From an uncultured Collinsella sp. (GTDB lineage: Bacteria; Actinomycetota; Coriobacteriia; Coriobacteriales; Coriobacteriaceae), in the NCBI GenBank assembly GCA_900550195.1, contig URRB01000008.1, positions 1-64,000 on the forward strand: DNA of 64,000 nucleotides. The letters are read 5' to 3'. This document shows, piece after piece, positions 48,720-58,184 of the stretch. Under the pieces are notes generated by a model, which was given only the letters and a program-made list of their open reading frames with translations, was not told the origin of the DNA and made no database searches. Numbering within the stretch: the first letter of the stretch is position 1; the number at the start of each line of letters is the position of its first letter. Made by a program: the position numbers and the translations under genes.

Positions 48720-48731
48720 GAACGGCTGTTC
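48720..48731. promoter_or_regulatory. LexA box upstream of recA
   Basis: GAAC-GGCT-GTTC matches the GAAC-N4-GTTC consensus exactly, and with the flanks reads CGAAC...GTTCG, the actinobacterial form. Confidence 0.85.
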
Positions 48732-48782
48732 GTGGTCAACCGTTCAGATAAATCATATGCAGCCGACCCTTCCAAAACCCAA

Positions 48783-48820
48783 CCAAACGCCGACCAAACA
48801 CTGACCAAATGCTTGACCAT
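48783..48820. repeat. Short direct repeats upstream of recA
   Basis: Three degenerate copies of CCAAACGCCGA, CCAAACACTGA and CCAAATGCTTGA with an 11-12 base period, followed by CCATAAAGGGCCAA. They lie between the recA promoter and the cinA terminator in a 206-base gap without genes. Confidence 0.5.
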
Positions 48821-48906
48821 AAAGGGCCAAATAAGAACAAGGCAGGCAAAAATACACCTATGACCAGCACAAACGCTAAATTCTTCTGAGTTCCTCATCT
48901 CCACAA

Positions 48907-48930
48907 TTAAGGGGCCCTAAGGCCCCTTAA
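48907..48930 (-). terminator. Terminator of the rimO-pgsA-cinA group
   Basis: TTAAGGGGCC-CTAA-GGCCCCTTAA, a perfect 10-bp stem eight bases after the cinA stop codon. T-run is short. Confidence 0.7.
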
Positions 48931-48937
48931 AACACGT

Positions 48938-49474
48938 CTATTCCATAGAGTTGAGCACAAGAGCAATGCGACCCAATGCCTCCGCGACCGCATGGGCACG
49001 AACACACGAACGGTCGCCCTCATAGTGGCAGCGCACAGAGTCCACGACCGGCACTCCCCCATCGACGGAACGATGCGCCCAGCCAATATAGAAAGTGCCC
49101 GCAGGATCGTCCTCAGTGCCACCGCCGGGGCCGGCATAACCCGTTGCGCTCACTGCAATATCGCTCTGGTGCAGCTCCAGCGAACCCGACGCCATCTCGC
49201 GCGCAGTTTGATGCGACACCGCGGTGTAGCGGTCGAGCGTCTCCTGCTCAACACCCAGCACGCGATGCTTAATCTCATCGCAGTAGGTCACCGCACCGCC
49301 ACGCAGCACCGCCGAGGCGCCCGGGATATCCGCAATCGTCGAGGCGATCATACCCGCCGTCAGCGACTCAGCCGTCGAAACCGTCACGCCCCGAGCGCTC
49401 GCGCGCTCGACGATATCGCGCGCCAGCTCCTCGTTATGTGCGGAAATCTGCTCAAAAGAGTCCGTCATACCCAC
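48938..49474 (-). CDS. cinA: CinA C-terminal domain protein (nicotinamide-nucleotide amidohydrolase)
   Basis: 178 residues, consisting of only the CinA C-terminal domain (PncC-type). VSTAESLTAGMIASTIADIPGAS, YCDEIKHRVLGV, and SATGYAGPGGGTEDDPAGTFYIG are the family motifs. It deamidates NMN in related proteins. The GTG at 49474, with AGG five bases upstream, fits better than the ATG two codons later, whose purine run is one base away. It starts seven bases after the pgsA stop codon and precedes recA, an old and common cinA-recA order in Gram-positives. Confidence 0.92.
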   Translation of the reverse strand: MGMTDSFEQISAHNEELARDIVERASARGVTVSTAESLTAGMIASTIADIPGASAVLRGGAVTYCDEIKHRVLGVEQETLDRYTAVSHQTAREMASGSLELHQSDIAVSATGYAGPGGGTEDDPAGTFYIGWAHRSVDGGVPVVDSVRCHYEGDRSCVRAHAVAEALGRIALVLNSME

Positions 49475-49480
49475 CAGGAC

Positions 49481-50119
49481 CTAGACCGAAAAGACGATCT
49501 TGCGGCAGTTCCAGAAGTACTGGGCGCCCGAGATAACGGTCAGGACAACGGCAACGGCATACAGGAAGCGCGACACCGAGTAGATGCCGAGCGTCAGCGC
49601 CACCGGGCCAAGGTGCAAGCCGGCCATAGCAAAAACGCACAGGTAACCGCAGATGGAGACCATCGTGGTTGCCGTCTTGTACTTGCCGAGTTTATCGGCC
49701 GCAACGACCACACCGGCCGCACTCGCGACCATGCGAAGGGCGCTCACCAGAAGCTCACGGAACAGGATAATGAACACGGACCACACGGTCACCGCGCCAA
49801 AATCCAAGAACAGCAGCAGGGCCGAGAACACGAGCAGCTTGTCGGCGATGGGGTCCAAGAATTTACCGAAGTCGGTGATCTCGTTGCGGGAGCGGGCCAA
49901 ATAGCCGTCAACCTTGTCGGTGCACGACAGAATGACATACAGAATGAAAGCAGCGGCAGCGAGCGGGCCGTCGAAGATGCTCCAATCCGTACCGGCAACG
50001 CTCGTGTGGGACAGGGCCGACACAATCATGAACACCGGGATAAAGACGATACGCACGCACGTCACGATATTGGCGGGCGTCCAAACGCTCGTCAGTTCCT
50101 TATTGCTCTCGTTAGCCAC
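49481..50119 (-). CDS. pgsA: CDP-diacylglycerol-glycerol-3-phosphate 3-phosphatidyltransferase
   Basis: 212 residues with about six helices. The active-site motif is complete: CTDKVDGYLAR, eight residues, then GKFLDPIADK. It makes phosphatidylglycerol phosphate at the cytoplasmic membrane, the first step to phosphatidylglycerol and cardiolipin. It lies between rimO (nine-base gap) and cinA, the standard rimO-pgsA-cinA-recA order. This context makes it a better PgsA candidate than the related protein at 28557. Confidence 0.93.
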   Translation of the reverse strand: MANESNKELTSVWTPANIVTCVRIVFIPVFMIVSALSHTSVAGTDWSIFDGPLAAAAFILYVILSCTDKVDGYLARSRNEITDFGKFLDPIADKLLVFSALLLFLDFGAVTVWSVFIILFRELLVSALRMVASAAGVVVAADKLGKYKTATTMVSICGYLCVFAMAGLHLGPVALTLGIYSVSRFLYAVAVVLTVISGAQYFWNCRKIVFSV

Positions 50120-50128
50120 GACGCTCTC

Positions 50129-51478
50129 CTACTCCACAACATGACCGATGAGCTCGTAGCAGAAGCTATCGGTAAACTCGACCGTCAGAATATCGCCCAC
50201 GGACGCCTCGCTGGCGTCCAGATGCACCGCACCATCGGAATCGGGCGCCTGGAACCAGGCGTGTCCGATTAGCTCGGCACCATCCTCGGTTTCCTCGATA
50301 CCGTCGACGATTACCTGGGCGCGCTCCCCCACATGTGCGGCGGTCGCGGCAAAGCCGAGCGACTCGGCCAGATCCATGGCCTCCTGGGCGCGCTCGAGCT
50401 TGACCTCCTCATCGACCTGGCCCTCCATCTTGGCGGCCAGGCTGCCCTCCTCCTGCGAGTAGGCAAAGACGCTCGTGTAGTCAAAGCCGACGGTGTCCAT
50501 AAAGTCAATAAGGTCGCGGAACTCGTCGTCGGTCTCGGTCGGGAAGCCGACCATGGCCGTGGAACGGATCACGATGCCGGGGATGCGCTCACGCAGATCG
50601 CGGAACAGGTCCTCGAGCTCCTGGCGCGAACCGGAGCGACGCATGGCCTTAAGGATGCGTGCGTCGCAGTGCTGAACGGGGATATCGATATAGGGCAGCA
50701 CCTCGGGCGTATCACGAATCGTCTCGATAAGCTCGTCAGTCATGCCCTCGGGCTGTAGGTAGAGAACGCGGACCCAGACGTTCTGCGGACGCACGGCCTC
50801 GGAGACGGCGCGCAGCAGCTGTGCCAGATTGCGCGGCGAGCCCTCGGCGACGTCACCATCCGCAAAGTCGGTGCCCCAGATGCCCGTGTCCTGGCCGATC
50901 AGCACGATCTCTCGCACGCCACCGGCAACCAAGTCGCGCACCTCGGAAATAATGCTCTCGGCATTGCGCGAATGATAGCGACCGCGAATATAGGGGATCA
51001 TACAGAAGCTGCAGAAGCGGTTGCAGCCATCGGAAATCTTGACGTAAGCAACGGCGCCCTCGACGGTACGCTTGACCTGCGGGATATAGGCTGCGATCTC
51101 ACGCTCGACACCCAGCACGCCATCGATGACCGCCACGATGCCGTCCTCCTCGTCGGCCTTCACAAAGGCCGCGACCTCGGGCAGCTCATCGGGCAGGTCG
51201 TCGCCATAGCGCGACGGCACGCACCCGCACATGACGATGGGGCAAGAACGAACGCCGTCCTGAACCTCGTTGGCGAGCTCGAGCGTGGTCTCGATGCTCT
51301 CGGACGTTGCGGAGGCGAGGAACGAGCATGTATTGACGATGGCGATATCGGCATCCTGCGGGTCGAATGCCTCCTCGTAGCCTGCGGCGGTCAAAAGAGA
51401 ACGCATGCGGTCGGTGTCAACCTCGTTCTTAGCGCACCCGAGGGTGATGTAGAGCACGGAGCCCAACGGTGTATCCAT
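50129..51478 (-). CDS. rimO: Ribosomal protein S12 methylthiotransferase RimO
   Basis: 449 residues. The MTTase N-terminal domain (ITLGCAKNEVDTDRM, NTCSFLASATSESI, CGCVPSRYGDDLPDELPEV), radical-SAM motif GCNRFCSFCMIPYIRGRYHSR and C-terminal TRAM domain are present. LGCAKNEVD and FCSFC are characteristic of RimO, in contrast to the MiaB paralogue at 42118 (FGCQMN, FCTYC). It methylthiolates Asp of ribosomal protein S12. It is the first gene of rimO-pgsA-cinA and follows yajQ by 27 bases. Confidence 0.95.
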   Translation of the reverse strand: MDTPLGSVLYITLGCAKNEVDTDRMRSLLTAAGYEEAFDPQDADIAIVNTCSFLASATSESIETTLELANEVQDGVRSCPIVMCGCVPSRYGDDLPDELPEVAAFVKADEEDGIVAVIDGVLGVEREIAAYIPQVKRTVEGAVAYVKISDGCNRFCSFCMIPYIRGRYHSRNAESIISEVRDLVAGGVREIVLIGQDTGIWGTDFADGDVAEGSPRNLAQLLRAVSEAVRPQNVWVRVLYLQPEGMTDELIETIRDTPEVLPYIDIPVQHCDARILKAMRRSGSRQELEDLFRDLRERIPGIVIRSTAMVGFPTETDDEFRDLIDFMDTVGFDYTSVFAYSQEEGSLAAKMEGQVDEEVKLERAQEAMDLAESLGFAATAAHVGERAQVIVDGIEETEDGAELIGHAWFQAPDSDGAVHLDASEASVGDILTVEFTDSFCYELIGHVVE

Positions 51479-51505
51479 GTTGGAGAGCGGTCCTTTCGAA
51501 TGATA

Positions 51506-52003
51506 TTAGCGGTAGTTGGTGAACTGCAGCGGCTGGCCGTAGTCCTGGTCGCGCAGGAACTGGATCACGGTCTGCAACGCGTCCTTCGAAGCAGAGGAAA
51601 CACGCAGCTTGTCGGCCTCGATGGTCACCTTGACCTTGAGCTTTTGATCCTTGATGTCCTTGTTGATCTTCTTAGCGGTCGCCTGGTCGATGCCCTCGAC
51701 GATATGGCCGAGCACGCGCACGGTGCCGCCCGATGCCGCCTGCGGAGCATCCCACGAGACAGCCTTGAGGTCGATGCCGCGCTTGATGAGCTTGGAGCTC
51801 AGGACATCGATGATCTGCTTGGAGACAAAGTCGGCCGGGGCGTTGATCGTAAAGAGTTTGTCGCCCTTCGAAAGCTCGATCGTGGCGCCGGAATCCTTCA
51901 GGTCATAGCGCTGGGAAATCTCGCGCGTGGTCTGCTGGAAGGCGTTGTCGACCTCTTGCATGTTGACCTCGGACACGACGTCGAAGCTGGAATCTTTAGC
52001 CAT
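51506..52003 (-). CDS. YajQ-family nucleotide-binding protein
   Basis: 165 residues, full length. SFDVVSEVNMQEVDNAFQQT at the N-terminus, RYDLKDSGATIEL and the C-terminal LRDQDYGQPLQFTNYR are family hallmarks. YajQ homologues bind nucleotides, in some bacteria cyclic di-GMP, and act as regulatory effectors; the role in this lineage is not known. GGAAAC-type site precedes the ATG. It lies between rodZ and rimO on the same strand with short gaps and is probably part of the same transcript. Confidence 0.92.
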   Translation of the reverse strand: MAKDSSFDVVSEVNMQEVDNAFQQTTREISQRYDLKDSGATIELSKGDKLFTINAPADFVSKQIIDVLSSKLIKRGIDLKAVSWDAPQAASGGTVRVLGHIVEGIDQATAKKINKDIKDQKLKVKVTIEADKLRVSSASKDALQTVIQFLRDQDYGQPLQFTNYR

Positions 52004-52029
52004 GATGTTTCCTTTCGCGTACGAGCGGC

Positions 52030-53538
52030 TTAGTAGCTATCGTACGAATAGTCGGTAGAATCGGTGGGCGTCTGGCCGTCAGTTGCGGTATCGGCGCCAT
52101 CCGTGGACTGGGCATCGGTGCCGTCGGTAGTGTCGGTACCATCGGTGGTGTCGGCACCATCAGAACTTTCACCATTCTCGGAATCAGACGTCTCCTTCTT
52201 GGGAACGGTGATCGTCACACGCGCCACGCCCGAGGTCTTGGTATCGTAACGGACCTTTTCACCGTTCTTGGTAACGGTGACATCGGAAGGCTTGGACGTG
52301 GTGATCTCGATCGAGGACTCGGGCGTGTACTCCTGCTCAAAGGGGCCAGTCGCCTGGGCGCCATAGACCGACTTACCGTCGACCTTGACCTCAATCCACG
52401 CGGTCTTTCCCTTGGCAACGGAGACCTTGACCTTCGTGACCTCGTTCTCTTCCTTCTTGGCCGTCTTGGTGGCGTCCGAATCGGTCGACTCATCCGTCGC
52501 CTTATCGGTATCTTCGTCCTCGTCGACCGTTTCGGTCTTCTTAGAAGACTTCTTGGTCGTCGTCTTGGTAGCAGTGGGCGTCTCGGGCGTGTTCTCGGGC
52601 GCCGAAGATGCGCAGCCACGCAGAAGCACCACGATGAGCACAATCAACAGCAGCGCAACGGCACCGATGCCGGCGTAGACGATACGCGGATCGAGCCCGT
52701 TGTTTTGAGGAGTACGGGATCCGCCGCGTCCACGACCGGAACTGCTGCGGACGACTCCCTGAGGCATACGACCACGATTGCTATCGGAACGGCCGCGATA
52801 GCCACCCTGGCCCTGAAGGCTGCGCTGACCCGAGCGGGGCGCAAGTTCACCGCGGCCTTGATAGCCACGCTGGCCCGAACGCGGAGCCGAAGAGCGCTGG
52901 CCATACGGCTGTGATTGAGAGCGAAGACGCGGCGTCACCTGCGTGGTATCGGCATCCGCATAGCCACCGCGAGAGCGTCCCGTAGAGGCACCACGGTAAC
53001 CGCGATCGGAATAGCCGCCGTCGCCGTAGCCGGCACGAGGGTCACGCGCCACGCCTCGGGCAGCGGGAAGTGCACGGTCCTCGGGCATCGGCGTACTGCG
53101 GAACCGGTCACGCTGTGAGCGAATCTCCTCGCCCGAACCCGTCTCGGTAATATAACCGGCCTGCTGAGGACGCTGTCCATAGCGGGTCGAACGACCGCCC
53201 TGAACCATCAGGAAGCGCCCGTTATCGACCGAGGAACGCGAATTGACGTAGCCGGCAGCGTCCTGAAAACGACCGCCCTGCTGCGACGTCTCGCGTTCGT
53301 ATGCCATCAGATCGTCAAAGTAGGCATTGACGACCTCGCGCGGATTGAGGCCCAAAAAGCGAGCATAGCTCGAAATCATGCCCTGCGCATAGCCGCGCGG
53401 CGGCATCGAAGCAAAGTTACCGGTCTCGAAAAACTCGATGATCTGCGGCCTGATTTTGATGGTGTTGGCGACTTGCTGAATGGAAAGGCCCATTCGGCGA
53501 CGCTGCTCAAGCAGCATGTCACCAAAGCGTGCAGCCAT
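52030..53538 (-). CDS. rodZ: RodZ-like HTH membrane protein
   Basis: 502 residues. An N-terminal Xre-type HTH (GLSIQQVANTIKIRPQIIEFFETG, MPPRGYAQGMISSYARFLGLN) typical of RodZ is followed by a long Arg/Gly/Ser/Tyr-rich disordered linker (about 85-285). One membrane helix (YAGIGAVALLLIVLIVVLLRGC), a charged Lys/Glu/Thr stretch, a beta-rich RodZ C-terminal domain (DUF4115-type) and a Thr/Asp/Gly-rich tail complete it. RodZ links MreB to the elongasome; no mreB is in the window. Its start codon overlaps the ftsK stop codon (ATGA). Confidence 0.85.
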   Translation of the reverse strand: MAARFGDMLLEQRRRMGLSIQQVANTIKIRPQIIEFFETGNFASMPPRGYAQGMISSYARFLGLNPREVVNAYFDDLMAYERETSQQGGRFQDAAGYVNSRSSVDNGRFLMVQGGRSTRYGQRPQQAGYITETGSGEEIRSQRDRFRSTPMPEDRALPAARGVARDPRAGYGDGGYSDRGYRGASTGRSRGGYADADTTQVTPRLRSQSQPYGQRSSAPRSGQRGYQGRGELAPRSGQRSLQGQGGYRGRSDSNRGRMPQGVVRSSSGRGRGGSRTPQNNGLDPRIVYAGIGAVALLLIVLIVVLLRGCASSAPENTPETPTATKTTTKKSSKKTETVDEDEDTDKATDESTDSDATKTAKKEENEVTKVKVSVAKGKTAWIEVKVDGKSVYGAQATGPFEQEYTPESSIEITTSKPSDVTVTKNGEKVRYDTKTSGVARVTITVPKKETSDSENGESSDGADTTDGTDTTDGTDAQSTDGADTATDGQTPTDSTDYSYDSY

Positions 53539-56312
53539 CAGAATCCTCCAAACTGACGATCTTCACGTGCCATCTCGGCGTCGACAGACTCCAGCGCGGC
53601 AAGCCCCTCCTCGTCCAACAGGACCTCGCGCGGCTTGGAACCGTCGGGCGGGCCGACGACACCCTTTTCTTCCAGCATATCCATAATACGCCCGGCACGC
53701 GCATAGCCAACCTTCAGACGACGTTGCAGGCCAGATGTGGAGCCAAGCTGCGATTCCACCACAATATGGGCGGCTTCCCAAATGAGCGGATCATCGTCTT
53801 GCGGCTCGGCGACTCCGGTACGGACAATGCCGCCGCCACCCGCCATGGACATGGGAGCGGGCGCCACGGCAGACAGGATCTCCTCGTGGTAGTCGGGCTC
53901 GCTCTGCGACTTGACGAACTCGACGATCTCGTTGATTTCATCATCCGAGACAAAGCAGCCCTGGATACGGCGGGGCTTGCCCCAGTCGACCTTAGAGAAC
54001 AGCATGTCGCCCAAACCGGTGAGCTTTTCGGCACCCATCTGGTCGATGATGACGCGCGAGTCGATGCCCGTGGCGACGTTAAAGGCGATGCGGTTGGTGA
54101 TGTTGGCCTTGATGAGGCCCGTCACCACGTTGGAGCTCGGGCGCTGCGTGGCCACGATAAGGTGGATACCGGCGGCACGGCCCAGCTGAGCAATACGCAC
54201 GATCGAGGCCTCGACATCCTTACCGGCGACCATCATCAGGTCCGAGAGCTCGTCGATGATGATGACCAGGTAGGGCATCTTTTGCGGCGGGTTATCGTAA
54301 TGCTCAAACTCGCCGGCGGCCTGCTTTTCGTTGTAGGTCGAGATCTTACGCACGTTGAGACGCTCGAAGACCTTCAGGCGACGCTCCATCTCGGACACGG
54401 CCCATTGCAGAGCGCTCGCGGCCTGCTTGGGCTCGGTCACTACAGGCACGTAAAGATGCGGCAGACCGTTATAGCCCGCAAGCTCGACGCGCTTGGGGTC
54501 GACCATGATCAGGCGAACGTCCTCGGGAAGCGCGCGCATAAGCAGGGTTGTGATGATGGAGTTGATCATGACCGACTTACCAGAACCCGTGGTACCGGCG
54601 ATCAGCAGGTGGGGCATCTTGGCGAGGTCGGCGACGACCGGCGTACCCTCGGCATCGCGGCCGATGGCAAGCTCGAGCGGACCGCCCTTCACATAGGGCA
54701 ACACGTCGCCCAGGTTGACGTTCTGGCGCTTGCGGTTGGGAATCTCGATGCCCACGAGCGAGGTGCCGGGGATCGGGGCAAAGATACGCACCGACTGGGC
54801 AGCAAGCGATAGCGCGATATCGTCCTCGAGGCTCGAAATCTTGCTCACGCGCTCGCCCTCGCCAGGTTGCAGCTTAAAGGTCGTCACCGTGGGGCCGGCG
54901 ATCCAGCCGACCACGCGGGCACTGCGGCCAAACTCCAGCAAGGTGGACTGAAGCGACTCGGCAGTCTGTTCCAGCTCCTTGTCAGAAGACGCGGAGGAAG
55001 CCGACTGCGGGTTGGCATGCAGAATCTCAAGTGGCGGAAGTTTGAGGCCGTCCTCTTCTTCGCCCTCGTTATCTGCGGCGCCGCCGTCCGCTCCCCCATC
55101 GCTAGCCGCAGCCGATTCGACAGCACTCAAGGCAGGCGCATCGGCAACCTTGGGATGCTTCAAGAAGTCGGGGATCTGAGGTGCTGCAGAGACAGGATTC
55201 ACGGCAAACGGCGGCTCGGACTCGTCGATCTTATCGAGGTCGTCTTCCATCGAAAGCTGACCGGTTACCTGGTCGCGCTTTGCATGGCGACGCGGCAGCA
55301 AAGTTGTCTTTGCGGTCTCAATCGGAGCCTCGTCGTCCTCGTCATCGCCCTCGGTGAGCTCAATCTCGCTCTCGGACCAAGACGGGTCGGGCTCACTCGT
55401 ATTGAGTTTGGGTGCAGCCTTGCCCTTCTTGGCATGGCGGCGCGGCAACAGCGTCGTCTTAGCGCGCTCAGCTTCCACGGCATCGGACACGTCGACAAAC
55501 GGATCCTCGTCGTCATCGTCCAAAACCGGGTCCACATCGTTGCCCATGACCGTGGTCACGGCAGCATCGGAGCCCTTTTGACGAAGAATGCTCAGGTGAG
55601 GACGGGCAACGCCGGGCACCGACAGGGCTTCATCGTCACCCCACGGGCTCGCGTTAACATCGGCACGACGGCGCTCGGCAAAATCGGCCGCACGGTCGCG
55701 AGCAGAGCGCAAAACGCCACCCACCGAAAAGCCGATGATGACCAGGCCCACGACGACAAGGCCCAACAGGACTACCATCGCGATAGGCTTACCCAGGGCA
55801 TTCTGCAGCGCACTCGCAATAAACGCACCGATGTAGCCACCCGAGGCGGACAGATTTTGCGGCGTGAACATAAGGTCGCACGAGTCGCTTGTACCCGGCA
55901 CCATCAGCGAAAGAATGGAGACGACGGCGATAAAGACCACGGCGCCGCCCGCAACAGAGCGCACGTTGAGCGGCGAGTCCTCGCCTAAAAAGAGCGTGGC
56001 GGCAAACAGCAAAATGACGATCGGCAGCACGTAGGCGCCCAGACCAAAGCCCAAGTGGTAGAAACCGGCAACCGCAGCCGTAACGGGCGCAGTCGCCGGC
56101 GAAATCACGGCAATAAAGGACGCAATCGCCAAAACGGCGATGACCACGCCGGCGATATCGCGGTTGGCCGAGGGCTCGACCAAGGGCTCAAAATCATCGA
56201 ACTCGGACTCGTGGCCCTTATTGGCACGCAGATGGGAACCGGCACCCTTAGCAGATGCCGGTTGGTTATTGGCCTTATTGCCTTTGGCGTTTTGTGCAGA
56301 TCCGCGCGCCAA
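53538..56312 (-). CDS. ftsK: DNA translocase FtsK/SpoIIIE
   Basis: 924 residues. A charged N-terminus and four membrane helices (about 53-200) precede a long acidic linker (about 205-440) and the motor. The motor has the alpha domain (RSARVVGWIAGPTVTTF), Walker A GTTGSGKS near residue 575, Walker B LIMVDPKRVEL, and the C-terminal gamma winged helix that reads KOPS/SRS sequences (LQRRLKVGYARAGRIMDML). It pumps chromosome DNA through the septum. The linker contains a duplicated 12-residue motif AKTTLLPRRHAK at 284 and 334. It is one base from rnj and overlaps rodZ. Confidence 0.95.
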   Translation of the reverse strand: MARGSAQNAKGNKANNQPASAKGAGSHLRANKGHESEFDDFEPLVEPSANRDIAGVVIAVLAIASFIAVISPATAPVTAAVAGFYHLGFGLGAYVLPIVILLFAATLFLGEDSPLNVRSVAGGAVVFIAVVSILSLMVPGTSDSCDLMFTPQNLSASGGYIGAFIASALQNALGKPIAMVVLLGLVVVGLVIIGFSVGGVLRSARDRAADFAERRRADVNASPWGDDEALSVPGVARPHLSILRQKGSDAAVTTVMGNDVDPVLDDDDEDPFVDVSDAVEAERAKTTLLPRRHAKKGKAAPKLNTSEPDPSWSESEIELTEGDDEDDEAPIETAKTTLLPRRHAKRDQVTGQLSMEDDLDKIDESEPPFAVNPVSAAPQIPDFLKHPKVADAPALSAVESAAASDGGADGGAADNEGEEEDGLKLPPLEILHANPQSASSASSDKELEQTAESLQSTLLEFGRSARVVGWIAGPTVTTFKLQPGEGERVSKISSLEDDIALSLAAQSVRIFAPIPGTSLVGIEIPNRKRQNVNLGDVLPYVKGGPLELAIGRDAEGTPVVADLAKMPHLLIAGTTGSGKSVMINSIITTLLMRALPEDVRLIMVDPKRVELAGYNGLPHLYVPVVTEPKQAASALQWAVSEMERRLKVFERLNVRKISTYNEKQAAGEFEHYDNPPQKMPYLVIIIDELSDLMMVAGKDVEASIVRIAQLGRAAGIHLIVATQRPSSNVVTGLIKANITNRIAFNVATGIDSRVIIDQMGAEKLTGLGDMLFSKVDWGKPRRIQGCFVSDDEINEIVEFVKSQSEPDYHEEILSAVAPAPMSMAGGGGIVRTGVAEPQDDDPLIWEAAHIVVESQLGSTSGLQRRLKVGYARAGRIMDMLEEKGVVGPPDGSKPREVLLDEEGLAALESVDAEMAREDRQFGGF

Positions 56313-56313
56313 A

Positions 56314-57984
56314 CTAAACCTCCATGACGACCGGGATGATCATCGGACGGGTGCGCGTACGGCTCCAGATAAAGTTGGAGAGCGAATCGCGCACGGCCTT
56401 GCGAATGGCATCGGAGCCGCTGCTCGTAAAGCTAAACTTGCCCTTCTCGATCGTCTTCATGATGGACGCAGAGGCATCCTCGGAGAACTGGTCGTCGATG
56501 GCAAACGAGACGCCGCGGCCCGAGAACTCGATGGCCTCGATCTTCTTGTGCTTGAGCGAGACGATGGCAACAGCGGTAACCATACCGTCGTTGGCGAGCT
56601 TCTGACGATCGCGCAGGACGATGGGGTCGGTATCACCGATACGCAGGCCGTCGACGTAGACGACGCCGGACTCGACGGGCGTACCGCGCTTGACGATACC
56701 GCCGCGCATCTCGAGCGTGTCGCCGTTATCGAGGATAAAGATATGATCGTCCTTGAGACCCATCTTGCGGGCCAGCTGGGCATGGGCGCGCAGGTGCACG
56801 GCCTCGCCGTGAACCGGCATAAAGTACGTGGGCTTGGCCATGGCCATCAGGAGCTTGAGCTCCTCCTGGCTGCCGTGGCCCGAGACATGGACGAGAGCGC
56901 GGTTCTTATCCCACACGTCGCAGCCAAGCTTGGCCAGGCTGTTGACGACCTGCTGGACGGCCTTCTCGTTGCCGGGAACGGGAGTTGCCGAGAGGATAAC
57001 GGTATCGCCCTCGTGGATAGAGAGCGTCTTGTGCTCGCCGTTGGCCATGCGGGACAGGGCCGACAGCGGCTCGCCCTGCGAACCGGTGCACATGACGACA
57101 ATCTTGTCGTCAGGCAAATTATCGATATCGAAGGCATCGATGATATCGGCGTCGTCGATGTTGAGGTAGCCGAGCTCGCGCGCCACGCGGGTGTTAGTGA
57201 GCATGGAACGACCGGTCACAACGACCTTACGGCCGCACTTGCGGGCGGCATCGCAAATCTGCTGCAAACGATGGATGTGGCTCGAGAACGACGCGACGAA
57301 CACGCGACCCGGCGCGTTCTTGATGGCGTGCAGCAGGTTGGGACCAACCTCGGCCTCGGACTTGGTAAAGCCGGGAACCGTGGCATTGGTGGAGTCGGAC
57401 AGCAACAGGTCGATGCCCTGCTTGGCAAAGCGGCTGATAGCGGCATAGTCGGGCGTGACGCCGTCGATGGGCGTCTGGTCGAGCTTAAAGTCGCCGGTGT
57501 GCATAACGGTGCCCTGATTGGTGCGGATGAACACGCCCAGAGCGCCGGGGATGGAGTGCGTCATCGAGAAGAAGTCGAGCGAGATGCCGCCGAGGTTGAC
57601 ATGGCTGCCGCCCTTGACCTCGCGGAACTTGGGTGCGCGGATGCGGAACTCAGAAAGCTTACCCTCGATAAAGCCAAGCGTCAGCTTGCTCGAAAAGATG
57701 GGCACCTTGTTGTTGAGGTCCTGCAGCAGATACGGAAGCGAACCGGTGTGGTCCTCGTGGCCGTGGGTGACGACGATACCGCGGAGCTTTTCCTCGTTCT
57801 CCAAAACATAGGTGTAGTCGGGAAGCACCAGGTCGATACCGGGCTGAGAGTCATCCGGGAACATGAGGCCGGCGTCGACGAGCACCATGTCGTCGCCGCA
57901 CTCGAAGACCGTCATGTTCTTGCCGATGCCGTCAAGGCCGCCGAGCGGGATGATCTTCAAGGGAGATGATTTTTTAGCTGCCAT
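56314..57984 (-). CDS. rnj: Ribonuclease J
   Basis: 556 residues. Metallo-beta-lactamase/beta-CASP nuclease: zinc ligands in THGHEDHTGSLPYLL, HTGDFKLD, and the C-terminal HVSGHGSQEE. GGLDGIGKNMTVFE marks the N-terminal fold. It degrades RNA as endo- and 5'-3' exonuclease and, with RNase Y at 45020, forms the main Gram-positive mRNA decay set. AAAGGAAA lies before the ATG. It leads the rnj-ftsK-rodZ-yajQ-rimO block and follows a 488-base gap with no gene. Confidence 0.95.
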   Translation of the reverse strand: MAAKKSSPLKIIPLGGLDGIGKNMTVFECGDDMVLVDAGLMFPDDSQPGIDLVLPDYTYVLENEEKLRGIVVTHGHEDHTGSLPYLLQDLNNKVPIFSSKLTLGFIEGKLSEFRIRAPKFREVKGGSHVNLGGISLDFFSMTHSIPGALGVFIRTNQGTVMHTGDFKLDQTPIDGVTPDYAAISRFAKQGIDLLLSDSTNATVPGFTKSEAEVGPNLLHAIKNAPGRVFVASFSSHIHRLQQICDAARKCGRKVVVTGRSMLTNTRVARELGYLNIDDADIIDAFDIDNLPDDKIVVMCTGSQGEPLSALSRMANGEHKTLSIHEGDTVILSATPVPGNEKAVQQVVNSLAKLGCDVWDKNRALVHVSGHGSQEELKLLMAMAKPTYFMPVHGEAVHLRAHAQLARKMGLKDDHIFILDNGDTLEMRGGIVKRGTPVESGVVYVDGLRIGDTDPIVLRDRQKLANDGMVTAVAIVSLKHKKIEAIEFSGRGVSFAIDDQFSEDASASIMKTIEKGKFSFTSSGSDAIRKAVRDSLSNFIWSRTRTRPMIIPVVMEV

Positions 57985-58184
57985 AGGTTAGTGTTGTTTC
58001 CTTTCTTCGAAACGGGTCTGAAACAACCGACGGGGCGCTTCTGGCAAACCGACCGTCGGGAACGTACAAACATGCATCATAGAGTCGACGCAGTAACCAC
58101 AGTATGATACCCATTTGCCCACCAACAGACCACCCATGCATCAAAGCCCCATCTGAACTGGTCCATCCCGCCGGTCTGGGGCCA

